Assembly: GCA_937991535.1 (NCBI GenBank)
Contig: CALKHN010000090.1
Span: 57,558-121,557, forward strand
Direction: 5' to 3'
Source: an uncultured Sphingobacteriales bacterium
Lineage (GTDB): Bacteria > Bacteroidota > Bacteroidia > Chitinophagales > Chitinophagaceae
Length of the DNA: 64,000 nt
Shown: positions 23,052 to 32,681 of the stretch, one piece after another
How the letters are laid out: every line of letters begins with the position of its first letter
Position numbering within the stretch: the first letter of the stretch is position 1
Translations under genes and position numbers: made by a program
Notes under the pieces: generated by a model
The model's database searches: none
Seen by the model: the letters and a program-made list of their open reading frames with translations, nothing else
What the model was told of the DNA's origin: nothing

Positions 23052-25264
23052 ATGAAATTGTCGCTCGAACGAAATCTCATGATCGGATTTGGTATCTCCC
23101 TGCTGATCCTTATTGCCAGCTCTGTAGTTTCTTTTTTAAGTATCCGCAATCTGCTTAACAGTTCGAGCCTGGTCAGGAACACCAATGAGGTGCTACAAAA
23201 GCTGGAACAAACATTTTCCATTGTAAAAGATGCAGAAGCAGGACAACGTGGATTTTTAATAACAGGCGATGAAGAATTTTTGGCGTCTTACAATGGCGCT
23301 TACCAGCAAGCAGAATCACTCATCGGCGAAATTGAAAAACTCACGCTCGATAACCCCATACAACAAAAAAATATATACAAACTGGATGAATTGATCGGCA
23401 AACGTTTTTTGCGACTGCAGGAATTAATTGATATAAAAAGACAAAACGGCTCCTCACCCTCCGGTGAAATGAAGGATGGAAAAATTTTTATGGACAGCGT
23501 AAGAGCGATGATAAACGAAATGAGCAGCCAGGAAAATCTGCTGCTGCAAACAAGAACTGAAAAGTTTGACCGCTTTTCTTCCTATACTCCCAAACTGATC
23601 ATTATTGCCGCATTGCTGGCCATCCTCATTACAGTGCTCTTTTATATAAGAATGACTAAGGATGTCGGTGAGAAGTCGAAGCTCCAGGAAGAACTTGTTC
23701 GCAAAGATGCAGATACCAGAAATCGCATCAATATTATCCAGGGTATAGCGGAAAAAATATCAGCAGGTGATTATAGCGTACGGGTAAACAATAATGAAAG
23801 AGATGATCTTGGGAATATTTCGGTTGCACTCAATAAGATGGCCGACTCGCTTGAAAAATCTTTTACAGCACTCTCCCATAAAGAGTGGCTGAAGGCAGGT
23901 ATCGCCGGGCTGAATGATGCGATTATTGGTGATGATAATATGCAAAGTGCAACAAAAAAATACTGGAGTTTACAGCAACCTACAGCAACAGCCAGGTAGG
24001 CGCTTTTTACGTCATGGAAAATGAGCATCAGCTTACACTCGAAAACAGCTATGCACTCAGGCAGGATGATGTAAGGAAAAAGATAACGGCCGGAGAAGGT
24101 ATGGCAGGTGAATGTGCGGTAAGCAAGAAGCTGGTATTGACACAGGATATCCGGGAAGAAAGTTTTAATATCAATTTCGCATCGGCAAATATAAAACCTG
24201 TTAATATAATTGTGTTTCCCTTGTTGTTCGAAAATGAGGTAAAAGGCGTTATGGAGCTGGGGACCCTGTATCCTTATACCGAAAGAGAGATGGATTTTTT
24301 TAAAACCATATCTGAAAATATCGGCATAGCTGTTCATACCGTGCAGAACAGGCAGCGAATCCAGGAATTGCTGGAAGAAACACAGTCGCAGGCGGAAGAA
24401 CTAATGTCCCAGCAATCTGCGCTCGAACAGATCAACACGGAACTGGAAGCACAGGCGCAGCAGTTGCAGACTTCCGAAGAGGAATTGAAAGTGCAGTCTG
24501 AAGAACTGATTGAAACGAATTCACTCCTCGAGGAAAGATCAGCCACCCTGGAACAACGCAACCAGCTTATCTCGCAAAAAAACAAAGAGATTGAAAAAAG
24601 AGCAGAAGACCTGGCATTATCAACAAAATATAAATCAGAGTTCCTTGCCAATATGTCGCATGAATTAAGAACGCCATTGAATTCTATACTGCTGCTGTCG
24701 AGGCTCATGTCTGAAAACAACGAAAAAAACCTTACTCCCGAACAGGTGCAGTATGCACAGGTAATTCAAAGTTCAGGCAATGGCCTGCTGCAATTGATTG
24801 ATGAGATACTTGATCTTTCAAAGATAGAATCTGGTAAGATGACCATTGAATACCTGCCTGTGAAGATCAGCGACATTACAAATGGTTTGAATGCCATATT
24901 TGAACCTGTTGCAAAAGAACAGCAACTGCACTGGAACATCGTTACCGGCGCTGAAGTGCCCGAAACCATCGAAACAGATAAAATGCGGCTCGATCAGGCG
25001 CTGCACATGCTGAAACAACAAAAAGATATCGGTGCGGCACTGGTAGATATGATGATGCCGGAGATGGATGGCTATGAGCTAATATCCCTGATAAGGAAAT
25101 TTCCCCTGCTGAACGATCTTTGGCTGATAGCCGTAACTGCTCAGGCCATGCCGGGGGATAAAGAAAAATGCCTGGCTGCCGGTGCGGATATTTATATTTC
25201 CAAACCCATTGACATAGATATACTGATGCAGGCACTCAATGATCCATTAAAGCAGCGGAAATGA
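23052..25264 (+). pseudogene. CHASE3-HAMP-GAF hybrid histidine kinase, frameshifted and internally deleted
   Basis: Frame 1 (23052-23999) encodes two membrane segments around a CHASE3 sensor (KDAEAGQRGFLITGDEEFL) and a HAMP domain. A one-base loss in the A-run near 23950-23957 breaks it: the old frame would continue KKILEFTATYSNSQVGAFYV directly into the second frame (24014-25264), which has GAF, a coiled coil and HisKA (FLANMSHELRTPLNSILLL). The second part then jumps from TDKMRLDQAL, just before the ATPase N-box, into ALVDMMMPEMDGYELI and KPIDIDIL of a REC domain. The whole ATPase domain and the start of REC are missing. Two independent lesions make loss of kinase activity near certain. Confidence 0.88.
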
Positions 25265-26073
25265 TAGCAACCGGTGAAATGGAGGAATTGCTGGACCAAA
25301 TAGGCCGAAGGTATGGTTATGATTTTACGGGTTATTCCAGGGCATCGCTGATGAGAAGAATAGATTCTTTTTATGTAAAAAACAGTCACGTTTCATTTAC
25401 TGACATGCTGAGCAGGCTCATAAAAGAAGCTGCCTATTTCATGTATTTTGTAGAAGAAATAACAGTAAATGTAACAGAGATGTTCAGGGATGCCGGTTTT
25501 TATAAAACACTCCGTGAACAGGTACTGCCGATGCTGGCAACCTATCCTTTTATCCGCATCTGGCATGCGGGTTGTTCTACCGGCGAAGAAGTGTATTCTA
25601 TGGCTATATTATTAAAAGAAGCCGGACTGCTTCAAAAATCTATTTTGTATGCCACAGACCTTAACCAGGCCGTGCTGGAAAAAGCAAAAACAGGCATTTT
25701 CCCGGCAAGTACCATGCAGCAAAATTCGCAAAACTATATGAGGTCTGGAGGCAGGGAAGAATTTTCAACTTATTATACGGCTCATTATAACAATGCAAAG
25801 TTTGATAAAACTCTTGGCGAACGAATGATTTTTTCTACCCATAACCTTGTATAGGATTCTTCGTTCAATGAATTTCAGTTGATCCTGTGCCGCAATGTAC
25901 TGATCTATTTCAACAGGGAATTGCAGGCAAGGGTGCTGCAATTGTTCGATACAAGTCTTGATTCGCTGGGTTTTCTGGCATTGGGCAGCAAAGAATCGCT
26001 ACGGTTCTCAGCGCTGGCCGGTCATTACAAACAAGTAGATAATAATGAAAAAATATGGCGAAAAAACAGGTAG
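25261..26073 (+). pseudogene. CheR methyltransferase with an in-frame nonsense codon
   Basis: One reading frame of about 270 codons interrupted by TAG at 25852-25854. Before it: the CheR N-domain and the SAM site IWHAGCSTGEEVYSMAILL, ATDLNQAVLEKA. After it, same frame: FQLILCRNVLIYFNRELQARVLQLFD and LALGSKESLRF, the conserved C-terminal half. Relatives read HNLV-S-DSSFNEFQ, so a Ser codon such as TCG became TAG by one substitution. The truncated 197-residue product lacks the LCRNVLIYF strand and should be inactive unless the stop is read through. It overlaps the preceding gene by 4 bases. Confidence 0.88.
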
Positions 26074-26642
26074 CCCATACTTCCCGGCTCATCGTTATCG
26101 GTGGCTCATCCGGCAGTTTAGACGCCTTGCTCGTTATTCTTCCGGAGCTTATCCGGGATTTTAAAATTCCCGTTTTGATCGTGTTGCACCGCAACAACAA
26201 CGCCGATAACGGGCTCACAGACCTGCTTGCATCCAAAACATCAATGCCGGTAAAGGAAGCCGATGAAAAAGAATTGTTGCTTCCCGGCCGGATATACCTT
26301 GCACCTGCCGATTATCATATCCTCACCGAAGACGATGGCTCAGTTTCATTGGATATATCGGAGAAAGTACATTACTGCCGGCCAAGCATTGACGTAACTT
26401 TTGCAAGCGCGGCAACAGCATACAAGAAAAACCTTACAGCTATATTGCTTTCAGGAGCCAATGCAGATGGCGCCTATGGAATGGGTATCGTAAAGGAATA
26501 TGGAGGAAGAAATATTGTACAGGATCCTGGCGATGCCCTTGTAAGCTATATGCCTGCACAGGCCATTCTTTTAACGGTTGTGGATGATATCCTCCCTGCG
26601 GCAGAGATAGGCCGCTTAATGAATCAGCTTGCTAAAGAATGA
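26055..26642 (+). CDS. CheB-type methylesterase domain protein (stand-alone)
   Basis: 195 residues comprising only the CheB methylesterase domain, with no REC domain. The catalytic triad is readable: Ser in GGSSGSLDAL, His in VLHRNNN, Asp in GANADGAYGMG. Such stand-alone CheB proteins usually pair with CheR and multi-domain kinases in alternative sensory systems; here its start overlaps the 3' end of the broken cheR by 19 bases. It looks intact while its partners are damaged, so it may be freshly orphaned. Confidence 0.9.
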   Translation: MAKKQVAHTSRLIVIGGSSGSLDALLVILPELIRDFKIPVLIVLHRNNNADNGLTDLLASKTSMPVKEADEKELLLPGRIYLAPADYHILTEDDGSVSLDISEKVHYCRPSIDVTFASAATAYKKNLTAILLSGANADGAYGMGIVKEYGGRNIVQDPGDALVSYMPAQAILLTVVDDILPAAEIGRLMNQLAKE

Positions 26643-26665
26643 ACCCGGCGCCCAACACAGAAACA

Positions 26666-27029
26666 TTATACATTTACCGCCTTCTCTATCATTTGTTCCA
26701 GTTCAATAATGTCAAAAGGCTTTTTCAGCAGGCCATCCGCACCTGCTTCTTTGCTAAGCGCTTCCATATTGCTGTTTGCGCTGAAAAAAATAACCATTAT
26801 GTTTTTAAATGCATCCTGGCTTTTTATGTATTGTATGGCTTTTACGCCACCCATATCGGGCAGCCAGTTGTCCATTAAAATAACCCTGTGGCTGAAAGTT
26901 GTTCAGGTCGTCATTCAAATTACGACAATGATCCCTGCACAAAACTTCATATCCTTTCATTTCCAGGATAGCGGTAGTTACCAAAAGAATATCCCTGTCA
27001 TCATCGTAAATGAGTATTCTGTGGCCCAT
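26666..27029 (-). pseudogene. Single-domain response regulator (CheY-like), frameshifted
   Basis: The first part from 27029 reads MGHRILIYDDDRDILLVTTA and EMKGYEVL, and loses frame around 26884-26892. The second part (to 26666) reads VILMDNWLPDMGGVKAIQYI, with the phospho-Asp, then FFSANSN and KKPFDIIELEQM. Together they make one REC domain of about 120 residues. A one-base insertion in the GGG run just before the VILMD strand explains the break. The promoter upstream is intact. Oriented opposite to the che-like genes. Confidence 0.85.
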
Positions 27030-27046
27030 ATTAAAGTTTTGCCGTT

Positions 27047-27076
27047 CAAAAGTAACAGAATATTTGATCGGAGCAA
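27047..27076 (-). promoter_or_regulatory. Bacteroidota-type promoter of the response-regulator gene
   Basis: On the minus strand TTG (27076-27074), a 19-base spacer and TACTTTTG (27054-27047), an exact TAnnTTTG match. The predicted start is 10-15 bases before the ATG at 27029. Confidence 0.7.
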
Positions 27077-27179
27077 TGAAGGAAACATATAAGGATGAAA
27101 AGATTAGTTCAGGAAAGCGTTGCCTGTTTTTCTTCTAAGCATTGTTATGGCAAGGATAAGCCTGCGTAGGACAATACTT

Positions 27180-27374
27180 TTAAAAAGAATCGAATTCATC
27201 CGCTTTTAAATATGCTTCCGGCTGGGGAGGCATCTGCACCAGGGGAAAAACCTTAGCTGGTACAAAGGCTGACGCCGGTGCAACAGGAGCAGGACTTTTA
27301 CCAGGATAAAGCCTAATAATTTTAGGTGGTCGCGACCCTGCTCCCGGATTCTTCTTTTTCAAGACTTTTTTCAT
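27180..27374 (-). CDS. Small Pro-rich hypothetical protein
   Basis: 64 residues from the ATG at 27374 (MKKVLKKKNPGAGSRPPKII); the frame extends upstream to 27422. It is basic at the N-terminus, with a Pro/Ala/Val-rich middle (PGKSPAPVAPASAFVPAK) and an acidic end. No signal peptide or known domain. It could be spurious; the codon pattern and lack of neighbours give only weak support. Confidence 0.35.
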   Translation of the reverse strand: MKKVLKKKNPGAGSRPPKIIRLYPGKSPAPVAPASAFVPAKVFPLVQMPPQPEAYLKADEFDSF

Positions 27375-27422
27375 ACAGGATAGTTGAGGTTTCACCACAA
27401 GTGCCATCAAAGTATATGCCAT

Positions 27423-27706
27423 TGAACTGGCATTAGCAATTCCGGGAAAATGAAGAATTAGCCAGTCGCAAGTCTGATACGTACATTTTTAACAAGAATG
27501 CTGCCAGACACTAAAATAATGGATTTAAGGGGGTTAATATTGTGATGAGTTTTTCCCGGTATCTCCCGCATGGGCATTTTATTCCTCAAAGTATTTTTCC
27601 GGTTGGCATTGTTCCTTAACAACATTTTGTTAACAGGTTGTTTTTGTATTCGAAAAATTTTATCAGTACAAAAAATGCCTTACTTTAGCGGTTATAAACC
27701 CTGCAG
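27423..27706. other. Intergenic region, no gene seen
   Basis: 284 bases without a supported ORF. A TTAACAACATTTTGTTAA inverted repeat lies around 27616-27633. Confidence 0.4.
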
Positions 27707-28039
27707 ATGCAACCCTTTAACATTAATCTTCCCAGCAAAAGGCTTGGGTACGTAATTAATAAACGTGTTGGGATAAGACGGCCCTTAAAATTCCTTTTCT
27801 TTAAATACAAAAACAAAGAGAGAATAATAGCCTATACTGTAATTGTTGAAGGGCTTTCAACCAAAAATGAATTTCTCGTTTTCAAAACGAAAAAGAAAGG
27901 AGAATGGCTTACTGGCGCACGAAAAAATGGCGAAGCCATTTCTGTAGAAGATGAAAAAGAAACTTCAACTGCTATAAAAAAGGCCATAGATGAATTTGAA
28001 AAAAAGCAGGGGGAAAAAGCATACCAGGAATTGTTTTAA
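27707..28039 (+). CDS. Hypothetical protein, basic
   Basis: 110 residues: MQPFNINLPSKRLGYVINKR, a strand-rich centre (ERIIAYTVIVEGLSTKNEFLVF) and an acidic amphipathic C-terminal helix (EDEKETSTAIKKAIDEFEKK). Soluble, no domain recognised. A TACTTTAG sequence resembling a -7 element lies at 27681-27688, 18 bases before the ATG. It probably is a real gene. Confidence 0.55.
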   Translation: MQPFNINLPSKRLGYVINKRVGIRRPLKFLFFKYKNKERIIAYTVIVEGLSTKNEFLVFKTKKKGEWLTGARKNGEAISVEDEKETSTAIKKAIDEFEKKQGEKAYQELF

Positions 28040-28335
28040 CGCTGAACCGTGAGCTTTGAGCCTGAGCGTACTAACGATGAACTGATGGTACATTTTCTCA
28101 CCTCTCACTTCACTATTCACCATTCCGGCAATCAGCTATCGGCATTCAGCTATGGGCTAATGCAGGCAACCTTTCACCTCTCACTTTCACTTCTCCCCTC
28201 TCCCCTCTCCTATTCGACGTCTTCCCTTCACCATAGAAATTATCTATTTACAATAGATTTATAAAATAGCAATTAAAGTCTTTTTTGATATTCGAAAAGA
28301 GTAATATTGCCGTATAACCAGCAAATTTAAAAGCT
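28040..28335. other. Low-complexity intergenic region and katA upstream control region
   Basis: The first half is built of CTCACCTCTCACTTCAC and CTTTCACCTCTCACTTTCA style words that recur in reverse orientation at 35817-35885. The second half (from about 28230) is the katA control region. No ORF is supported. Confidence 0.5.
28233..28258 (+). promoter_or_regulatory. Candidate OxyR/peroxide-response site upstream of katA
   Basis: ATAG (28233-28236), seven bases, CTAT (28244-28247) fits one ATAG-N7-CTAT half of an OxyR site. It overlaps the inverted repeat ATCTATT-TAC-AATAGAT (28242-28258). The second OxyR half is not correctly spaced, so this is tentative. The start codon is 78 bases further on; TAATATTG at 28302-28309 is a near-match to a -7 element. 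Confidence 0.35.
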
Positions 28336-29811
28336 ATGGAAAATAATAAGAAATTAACAACCACCACCGGGAATCCCGTTCCCGACAACCAGAACATTCA
28401 AACCGCCGGCGCACGCGGTCCTGCCTTATTGCAGGATTTCTGGTTTTTGGAAAAAATGGCCCATTTTGATCGTGAAGTAATTCCCGAAAGGCGCATGCAC
28501 GCCAAAGGATCTGGCGCCTATGGAACTTTTACCGTAACCCACGATATTACACAGTATACAAAAGCCGCCATTTTCTCTGAAATTGGCAAGAAAACAGATA
28601 TGTTCGTACGGTTCTCTACCGTAGCCGGGGAACGTGGTGCGGCGGATGCGGAACGTGATATCCGCGGATTTGCAATGAAATTTTATACCTCCCAGGGGAA
28701 CTGGGACTTAGTGGGCAACAATACGCCGGTCTTCTTCTTCAGGGACCCGATGAAATTTCCTGATTTGAACCACGCAGTTAAAAGAGATCCTAAAACGAAT
28801 TTAAGAAGCGCTGACAACAATTGGGATTTCTGGACACTACTGCCCGAGGCCTTACACCAGGTAACCATAGTAATGAGCGACAGGGGTATTCCCAAATCAT
28901 ACCGGCATATGCATGGTTTTGGCAGTCATACTTTCAGTTTTATTAATGCGTCAAACATCCGGCATTGGGTTAAATTCCATTTCAGAACACAGCAGGGAAT
29001 TGAAAACCTGTCGGATGAGGAAGCGGCTGCGCTGGTAGGCAACGACAGGGAAACACATCAAAGGGATCTTTTTGAAGCGATCGAAAGAGGAGATTTCCCA
29101 AGGTGGAAAATGTTTATACAAATCATGACGGAAGAAGAAGCCAACAACTCGCCGTTCCATCCTTTTGACCTAACGAAAATATGGCCCAAAGGAGATTATC
29201 CATTGATCCCGGTTGGTGAATTTGAATTGAACCGTAACCCCGAAAATTACTTTGCAGAAGTAGAACAGGCTGCTTTTAACCCCGCCAATATTGTTCCCGG
29301 TATCGGTTTTTCACCCGATAAAATGCTACAGGGCAGATTGTTTTCATACGGTGATGCACAACGCTACCGCCTGGGCGTAAACCACTACCAGATACCGGTT
29401 AATGCTTCTAAATGCCCGTATCACAGCTTCCACAGAGACGGTGCTATGCGGGTAGATGGTAATTACGGAGGTACAAAACATTATGAACCCAACAGCTTTA
29501 ATGAATGGCAGGAACAGCCCGAATACAAAGAACCACCGCTGGCGCTTCATGGTGATGCTACCGCCTGGGATTACAGGGCAGACGACAATGATTATTATTC
29601 ACAACCCGGTAACTTGTTCCGGTTGCTGACGGCTGATAAAAAGGAGCTGCTGTTTAAAAATACCGCTGCGCAGGTTGGTGGCGCTCAAAAATTTATACAG
29701 ATCCGGCATATCCGCAATTGCTATAAGGCCGATCCTGCTTATGGGGAAGGTGTGGCAAAAGCATTGGGGTTAACAATGGATGAAGTGAACAGTTTTCAAC
29801 TGGAGCGCTAA
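28336..29811 (+). CDS. katA: Haem catalase (small-subunit type)
   Basis: 491 residues, the length of clade-3 catalases. The active-site segment RRMHAKGSGAYGTF has the essential His; the Asn of DLVGNNTPVFFFRDP, RFSTVAGERGAAD, and the proximal Tyr in FSYGDAQRYRLG are present, as is the NADPH-side HRDGAMRVDGNYGG. It decomposes hydrogen peroxide in the cytoplasm. It has a possible peroxide-response site upstream and a strong bidirectional terminator downstream, so it is a single-gene unit. Confidence 0.97.
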   Translation: MENNKKLTTTTGNPVPDNQNIQTAGARGPALLQDFWFLEKMAHFDREVIPERRMHAKGSGAYGTFTVTHDITQYTKAAIFSEIGKKTDMFVRFSTVAGERGAADAERDIRGFAMKFYTSQGNWDLVGNNTPVFFFRDPMKFPDLNHAVKRDPKTNLRSADNNWDFWTLLPEALHQVTIVMSDRGIPKSYRHMHGFGSHTFSFINASNIRHWVKFHFRTQQGIENLSDEEAAALVGNDRETHQRDLFEAIERGDFPRWKMFIQIMTEEEANNSPFHPFDLTKIWPKGDYPLIPVGEFELNRNPENYFAEVEQAAFNPANIVPGIGFSPDKMLQGRLFSYGDAQRYRLGVNHYQIPVNASKCPYHSFHRDGAMRVDGNYGGTKHYEPNSFNEWQEQPEYKEPPLALHGDATAWDYRADDNDYYSQPGNLFRLLTADKKELLFKNTAAQVGGAQKFIQIRHIRNCYKADPAYGEGVAKALGLTMDEVNSFQLER

Positions 29812-29832
29812 AACCAGTTCTTTATGATACCC

Positions 29833-29869
29833 AAAAGCCTTTTGCGTTCAAAACGCAAAAGGCTTTTTT
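29833..29869. terminator. Strong bidirectional terminator between katA and GH92 gene
   Basis: Perfect 16-bp arms AAAAGCCTTTTGCGTT (29833-29848) and AACGCAAAAGGCTTTT (29852-29867) with a 3-base loop. T-runs are available on both strands, so it can end both convergent genes. Confidence 0.92.
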
Positions 29870-29884
29870 GATTGCAGAATTAAA

Positions 29885-32230
29885 TTATTGCTGAGACGGA
29901 GGCGGCACTTTAGTGCCCCAAGTCATATTGGGTTTACTTCCCATTGTAAATAAAAGTTTACCACCTTTCATCAGATCCTCCCTGTACATCCAGCAATTGT
30001 TCAACGGCTTTCCATTGAACCGGGCCGATTGTATATACATGTTTTCCTTTGCATTATTTTTCGTTTCAATGACCAGTGTTCTTTTATTGCCTAATGTGAT
30101 AGAGGCTTTGTCAAACAAAGGACTTCCGAATTCTATAATTGGATTCGCATCAGTGAATCCTTTTACATCAAAAAGCCCAAGGGCGGCGAGTACATACCAG
30201 GAACCCAGTTGCCCCTGGTCTTCATCCTGCCCGTAACCATAGCCGTGAATGGATTCTGTTCCATAAAATTCATTGCAGATCAGCCGTGTCCACTTTTGGG
30301 TTAACCAGGGTTTACCTGAGAAATTAAAAAGCCAGCTAATGTGCAGGCAGGGCTGGTTGCCATGATTATACAATGATTTTATACCGGCAAAAGCGTCTAT
30401 TTCTTTACCGCCACCAAATCCATCTTTTTGCGAAGTTCTAAAAATACTGTCTAAGCGCGTATTGAATTGCTCCTCCCCTATAGCGCTGATTAATGCAGCC
30501 GGATTGTGCGGCACGTAAAATGTATATTGCACCGCATTCCCCTCCTGGAAACCTCTCCATGCTTCAAGGGGATTAAAATTATCTATAAAAGAACCATCCG
30601 CCTTTTTAGGTTGCATGAGCTTATACTGCGGGTTAAAAATATTTTTCCAGCCATTTGCGTACCGGATAAGTGTTTGATAGTCTTTCTTTTTACCAAATGC
30701 TTTGGCCATTTGAGCGGCAGCAAAAGCGCTGAAACTATATTCAAGTGTATGTGACGCAGAAAAATGAGAACCACCTGAATCTGTTGTATTCTTTTCAAGA
30801 TAAGGAACGAAGCCGTGTTCAACAAATGCTTTGGTATCCATCTTTCCTGATCCCACTTTCCTGTTGCGCCAGTTTAATTCGTTGGCTTTAACAGCTTCAT
30901 AAGCCAGTGCAGTATCATAATTGCGTATCCCCGACTGGTAGGCGCCCGCAATGGCCAGCCCAACAAAATTTGTTCCTACACCCGACACGTATTCACTATT
31001 GGCAATACCATCACCAAACCATCCTTTGTCTTTGTAAATCTGCAGTTGCGTATTTACATAATTGCTATACCATTCGGGATAAGAGAGGGCCCATAACTGG
31101 GTGATGTTCCAAAAAGCTCCCCATATTGCATCAGTATTCATAAATTCAGGCTTTTCATGTCCATAAACAGTTTTTAGTTTGCCTGCCTGCCCTCCATGCA
31201 TGGGATAAGCGCCATTAACATCGGTGGCGATACCTCTGCCCAGCAATGCATGAAACAATCCGGTATAAAATTTTATCCTGCTTTGCTCATCTCTTCCTTC
31301 CACTACAATTTTAGCAAGTTCCTGTTGCCAGGCGTTTTGCGCTTTTCTCCTGGCGTCATCAAAAGAAAGCTTATTCGCCTCTGTGTTCAGGTTTATTTTT
31401 GCATTCGCTGTTGATGTATAGGAAAGTCCCACCTTAATTTCTATTTTTTCATTTTCAGCGGTTTGATAATTTAAAAAAAGTCCGGCTCCTTTTCCATTGG
31501 CAGATAAAGTATTTTCGTGAATATTATTTTCGGTAAACGCTCCAACGCTTTCAGGCTTTTTACTGAGCGCTCCATAAAAATACATGGCTACTTTACCTTC
31601 GGGATCATACAAACGAAGATATTGGGGATAGGTTATCACAAAACCTTCAAAATGGGTATCATCAATCATATGTATACCAGCATCGGTTACTTCACCGCTT
31701 TCTCCCTGCCTGTTACCGATATCCAGTATAATATGCGACTGACTGCTTTGGGGAAAAGTATAACGGTGAAAACCTGCTCTTTTGGTAGCGGTTACCTCAG
31801 CCGTAATATTATAATCATCGAGCAATACTTTATAATAGCCCGGTTCAGCAACTTCATTCTTTCGGTTAAAACGCGAACGGTAACCACCGGACGGATCTTC
31901 TAACTTACCAGGCTTCACCTTTATCGTTCCTGTTGTTGGCATAAAGCTCACACCACCGATCTGCCATTCATGAAAATGAACAAACCCTTCAATGGAGTTT
32001 TGCCTGGTGTCGTATCCTACAGCTTCCCATCCCGACGCATTGCCATAATGCCCGTTGGTAGAAGGAGCCAGCTTGGCCATTCCGTAAGGTACCACCGCGG
32101 GTGTGTAAAAAAACCAGCGGCTGTGTGCGGTACCTATATTCGGGTCAACATACTTCAGCAGGTTTTGTGCGGGCGAACCGTACGACAAAAGCAACAGGAG
32201 AAGCGCGTGGTATCCGGGTAATATCTTCAT
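29885..32230 (-). CDS. GH92 family alpha-mannosidase, exported (781 aa)
   Basis: A signal peptide covers about residues 1-21 (MKILPGYHALLLLLLSYGSP). The mature protein is a minimal GH92: N-terminal beta-sandwich beginning YVDPNIGTAHSRWFF, then the (alpha/alpha)6 domain. Signature segments: EGNAVQYTFYVPHNPAALI with the presumed acid Glu, GNQPCLHISWLFNFSGKPW and GYGQDEDQGQLGSWYVLAALGLF with the metal/base carboxylates. GH92 enzymes are calcium-dependent exo-acting alpha-mannosidases on N-glycans or mannan. It has no extra domain, unlike the other two GH92 proteins in this locus. It is divergent from the isomerase-transporter operon. Confidence 0.95.
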   Translation of the reverse strand: MKILPGYHALLLLLLSYGSPAQNLLKYVDPNIGTAHSRWFFYTPAVVPYGMAKLAPSTNGHYGNASGWEAVGYDTRQNSIEGFVHFHEWQIGGVSFMPTTGTIKVKPGKLEDPSGGYRSRFNRKNEVAEPGYYKVLLDDYNITAEVTATKRAGFHRYTFPQSSQSHIILDIGNRQGESGEVTDAGIHMIDDTHFEGFVITYPQYLRLYDPEGKVAMYFYGALSKKPESVGAFTENNIHENTLSANGKGAGLFLNYQTAENEKIEIKVGLSYTSTANAKINLNTEANKLSFDDARRKAQNAWQQELAKIVVEGRDEQSRIKFYTGLFHALLGRGIATDVNGAYPMHGGQAGKLKTVYGHEKPEFMNTDAIWGAFWNITQLWALSYPEWYSNYVNTQLQIYKDKGWFGDGIANSEYVSGVGTNFVGLAIAGAYQSGIRNYDTALAYEAVKANELNWRNRKVGSGKMDTKAFVEHGFVPYLEKNTTDSGGSHFSASHTLEYSFSAFAAAQMAKAFGKKKDYQTLIRYANGWKNIFNPQYKLMQPKKADGSFIDNFNPLEAWRGFQEGNAVQYTFYVPHNPAALISAIGEEQFNTRLDSIFRTSQKDGFGGGKEIDAFAGIKSLYNHGNQPCLHISWLFNFSGKPWLTQKWTRLICNEFYGTESIHGYGYGQDEDQGQLGSWYVLAALGLFDVKGFTDANPIIEFGSPLFDKASITLGNKRTLVIETKNNAKENMYIQSARFNGKPLNNCWMYREDLMKGGKLLFTMGSKPNMTWGTKVPPPSQQ

Positions 32231-32332
32231 ACAAAAAAGGTTTACTATACTATAGAACCCATTAAGGCTGTGCCAAAACGCATAAAGGCCAGAACAATCT
32301 TACACAACCCGTTTAAAAAGAGTTTCAAAATA

Positions 32333-32364
32333 ATTGGGAATGAATAAAAAAATTTCTACATTTG
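32333..32364 (+). promoter_or_regulatory. Candidate promoter of the isomerase-transporter-GH92 operon
   Basis: TTG at 32333-32335 and TACATTTG at 32357-32364 (exact TAnnTTTG) separated by 21 bases, slightly longer than the usual 19. The predicted start overlaps the palindrome at 32366-32379. Confidence 0.5.
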
Positions 32365-32365
32365 G

Positions 32366-32379
32366 TATGTATGGACATA
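32366..32379. promoter_or_regulatory. Candidate HutC/GntR-type operator
   Basis: TATGT-ATGG-ACATA, directly at the predicted transcription start, followed by a further GACATA at 32382-32387. It resembles the ATGTATATACAT palindrome at 51081-51092. HutC-subfamily regulators bind sites of the form TGTATATACA, and one such regulator is encoded at 54991-55719. Confidence 0.4.
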
Positions 32380-32681
32380 TAGACATAAATCTACGAAATT
32401 TTGTTAAATAGCCAGGCATCATTTTCATTCAAACCTGCAACGTGATATTGAATTACAGCTTTTGGAAAGGCAGTATGGGTTTTAACTGGTACAGTCAGGT
32501 GCAGAAGTACATTTTAACAATGAACGGAGTTGTTTTATTGCATAACGATTACCAGTGATCGTTTTCAGATAACGCGTGCAATCCTCCGGGTTGCTTTTTT
32601 GTTTTATACTCAGGTATAAACCTGGCAACAGGAATATGCAGAATACCCTGGTTATTATTCATTCACTTTAAAAGGAACAAT

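Larger units (their letters stand above)
32231..32681. other. Divergent intergenic control region of the mannoside locus
   Basis: 451 bases without a gene. It holds a plus-strand promoter at 32333-32364 and an adjacent palindromic site at 32366-32379. The remaining part to 32681 would be a long leader of the isomerase gene. Confidence 0.5.
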
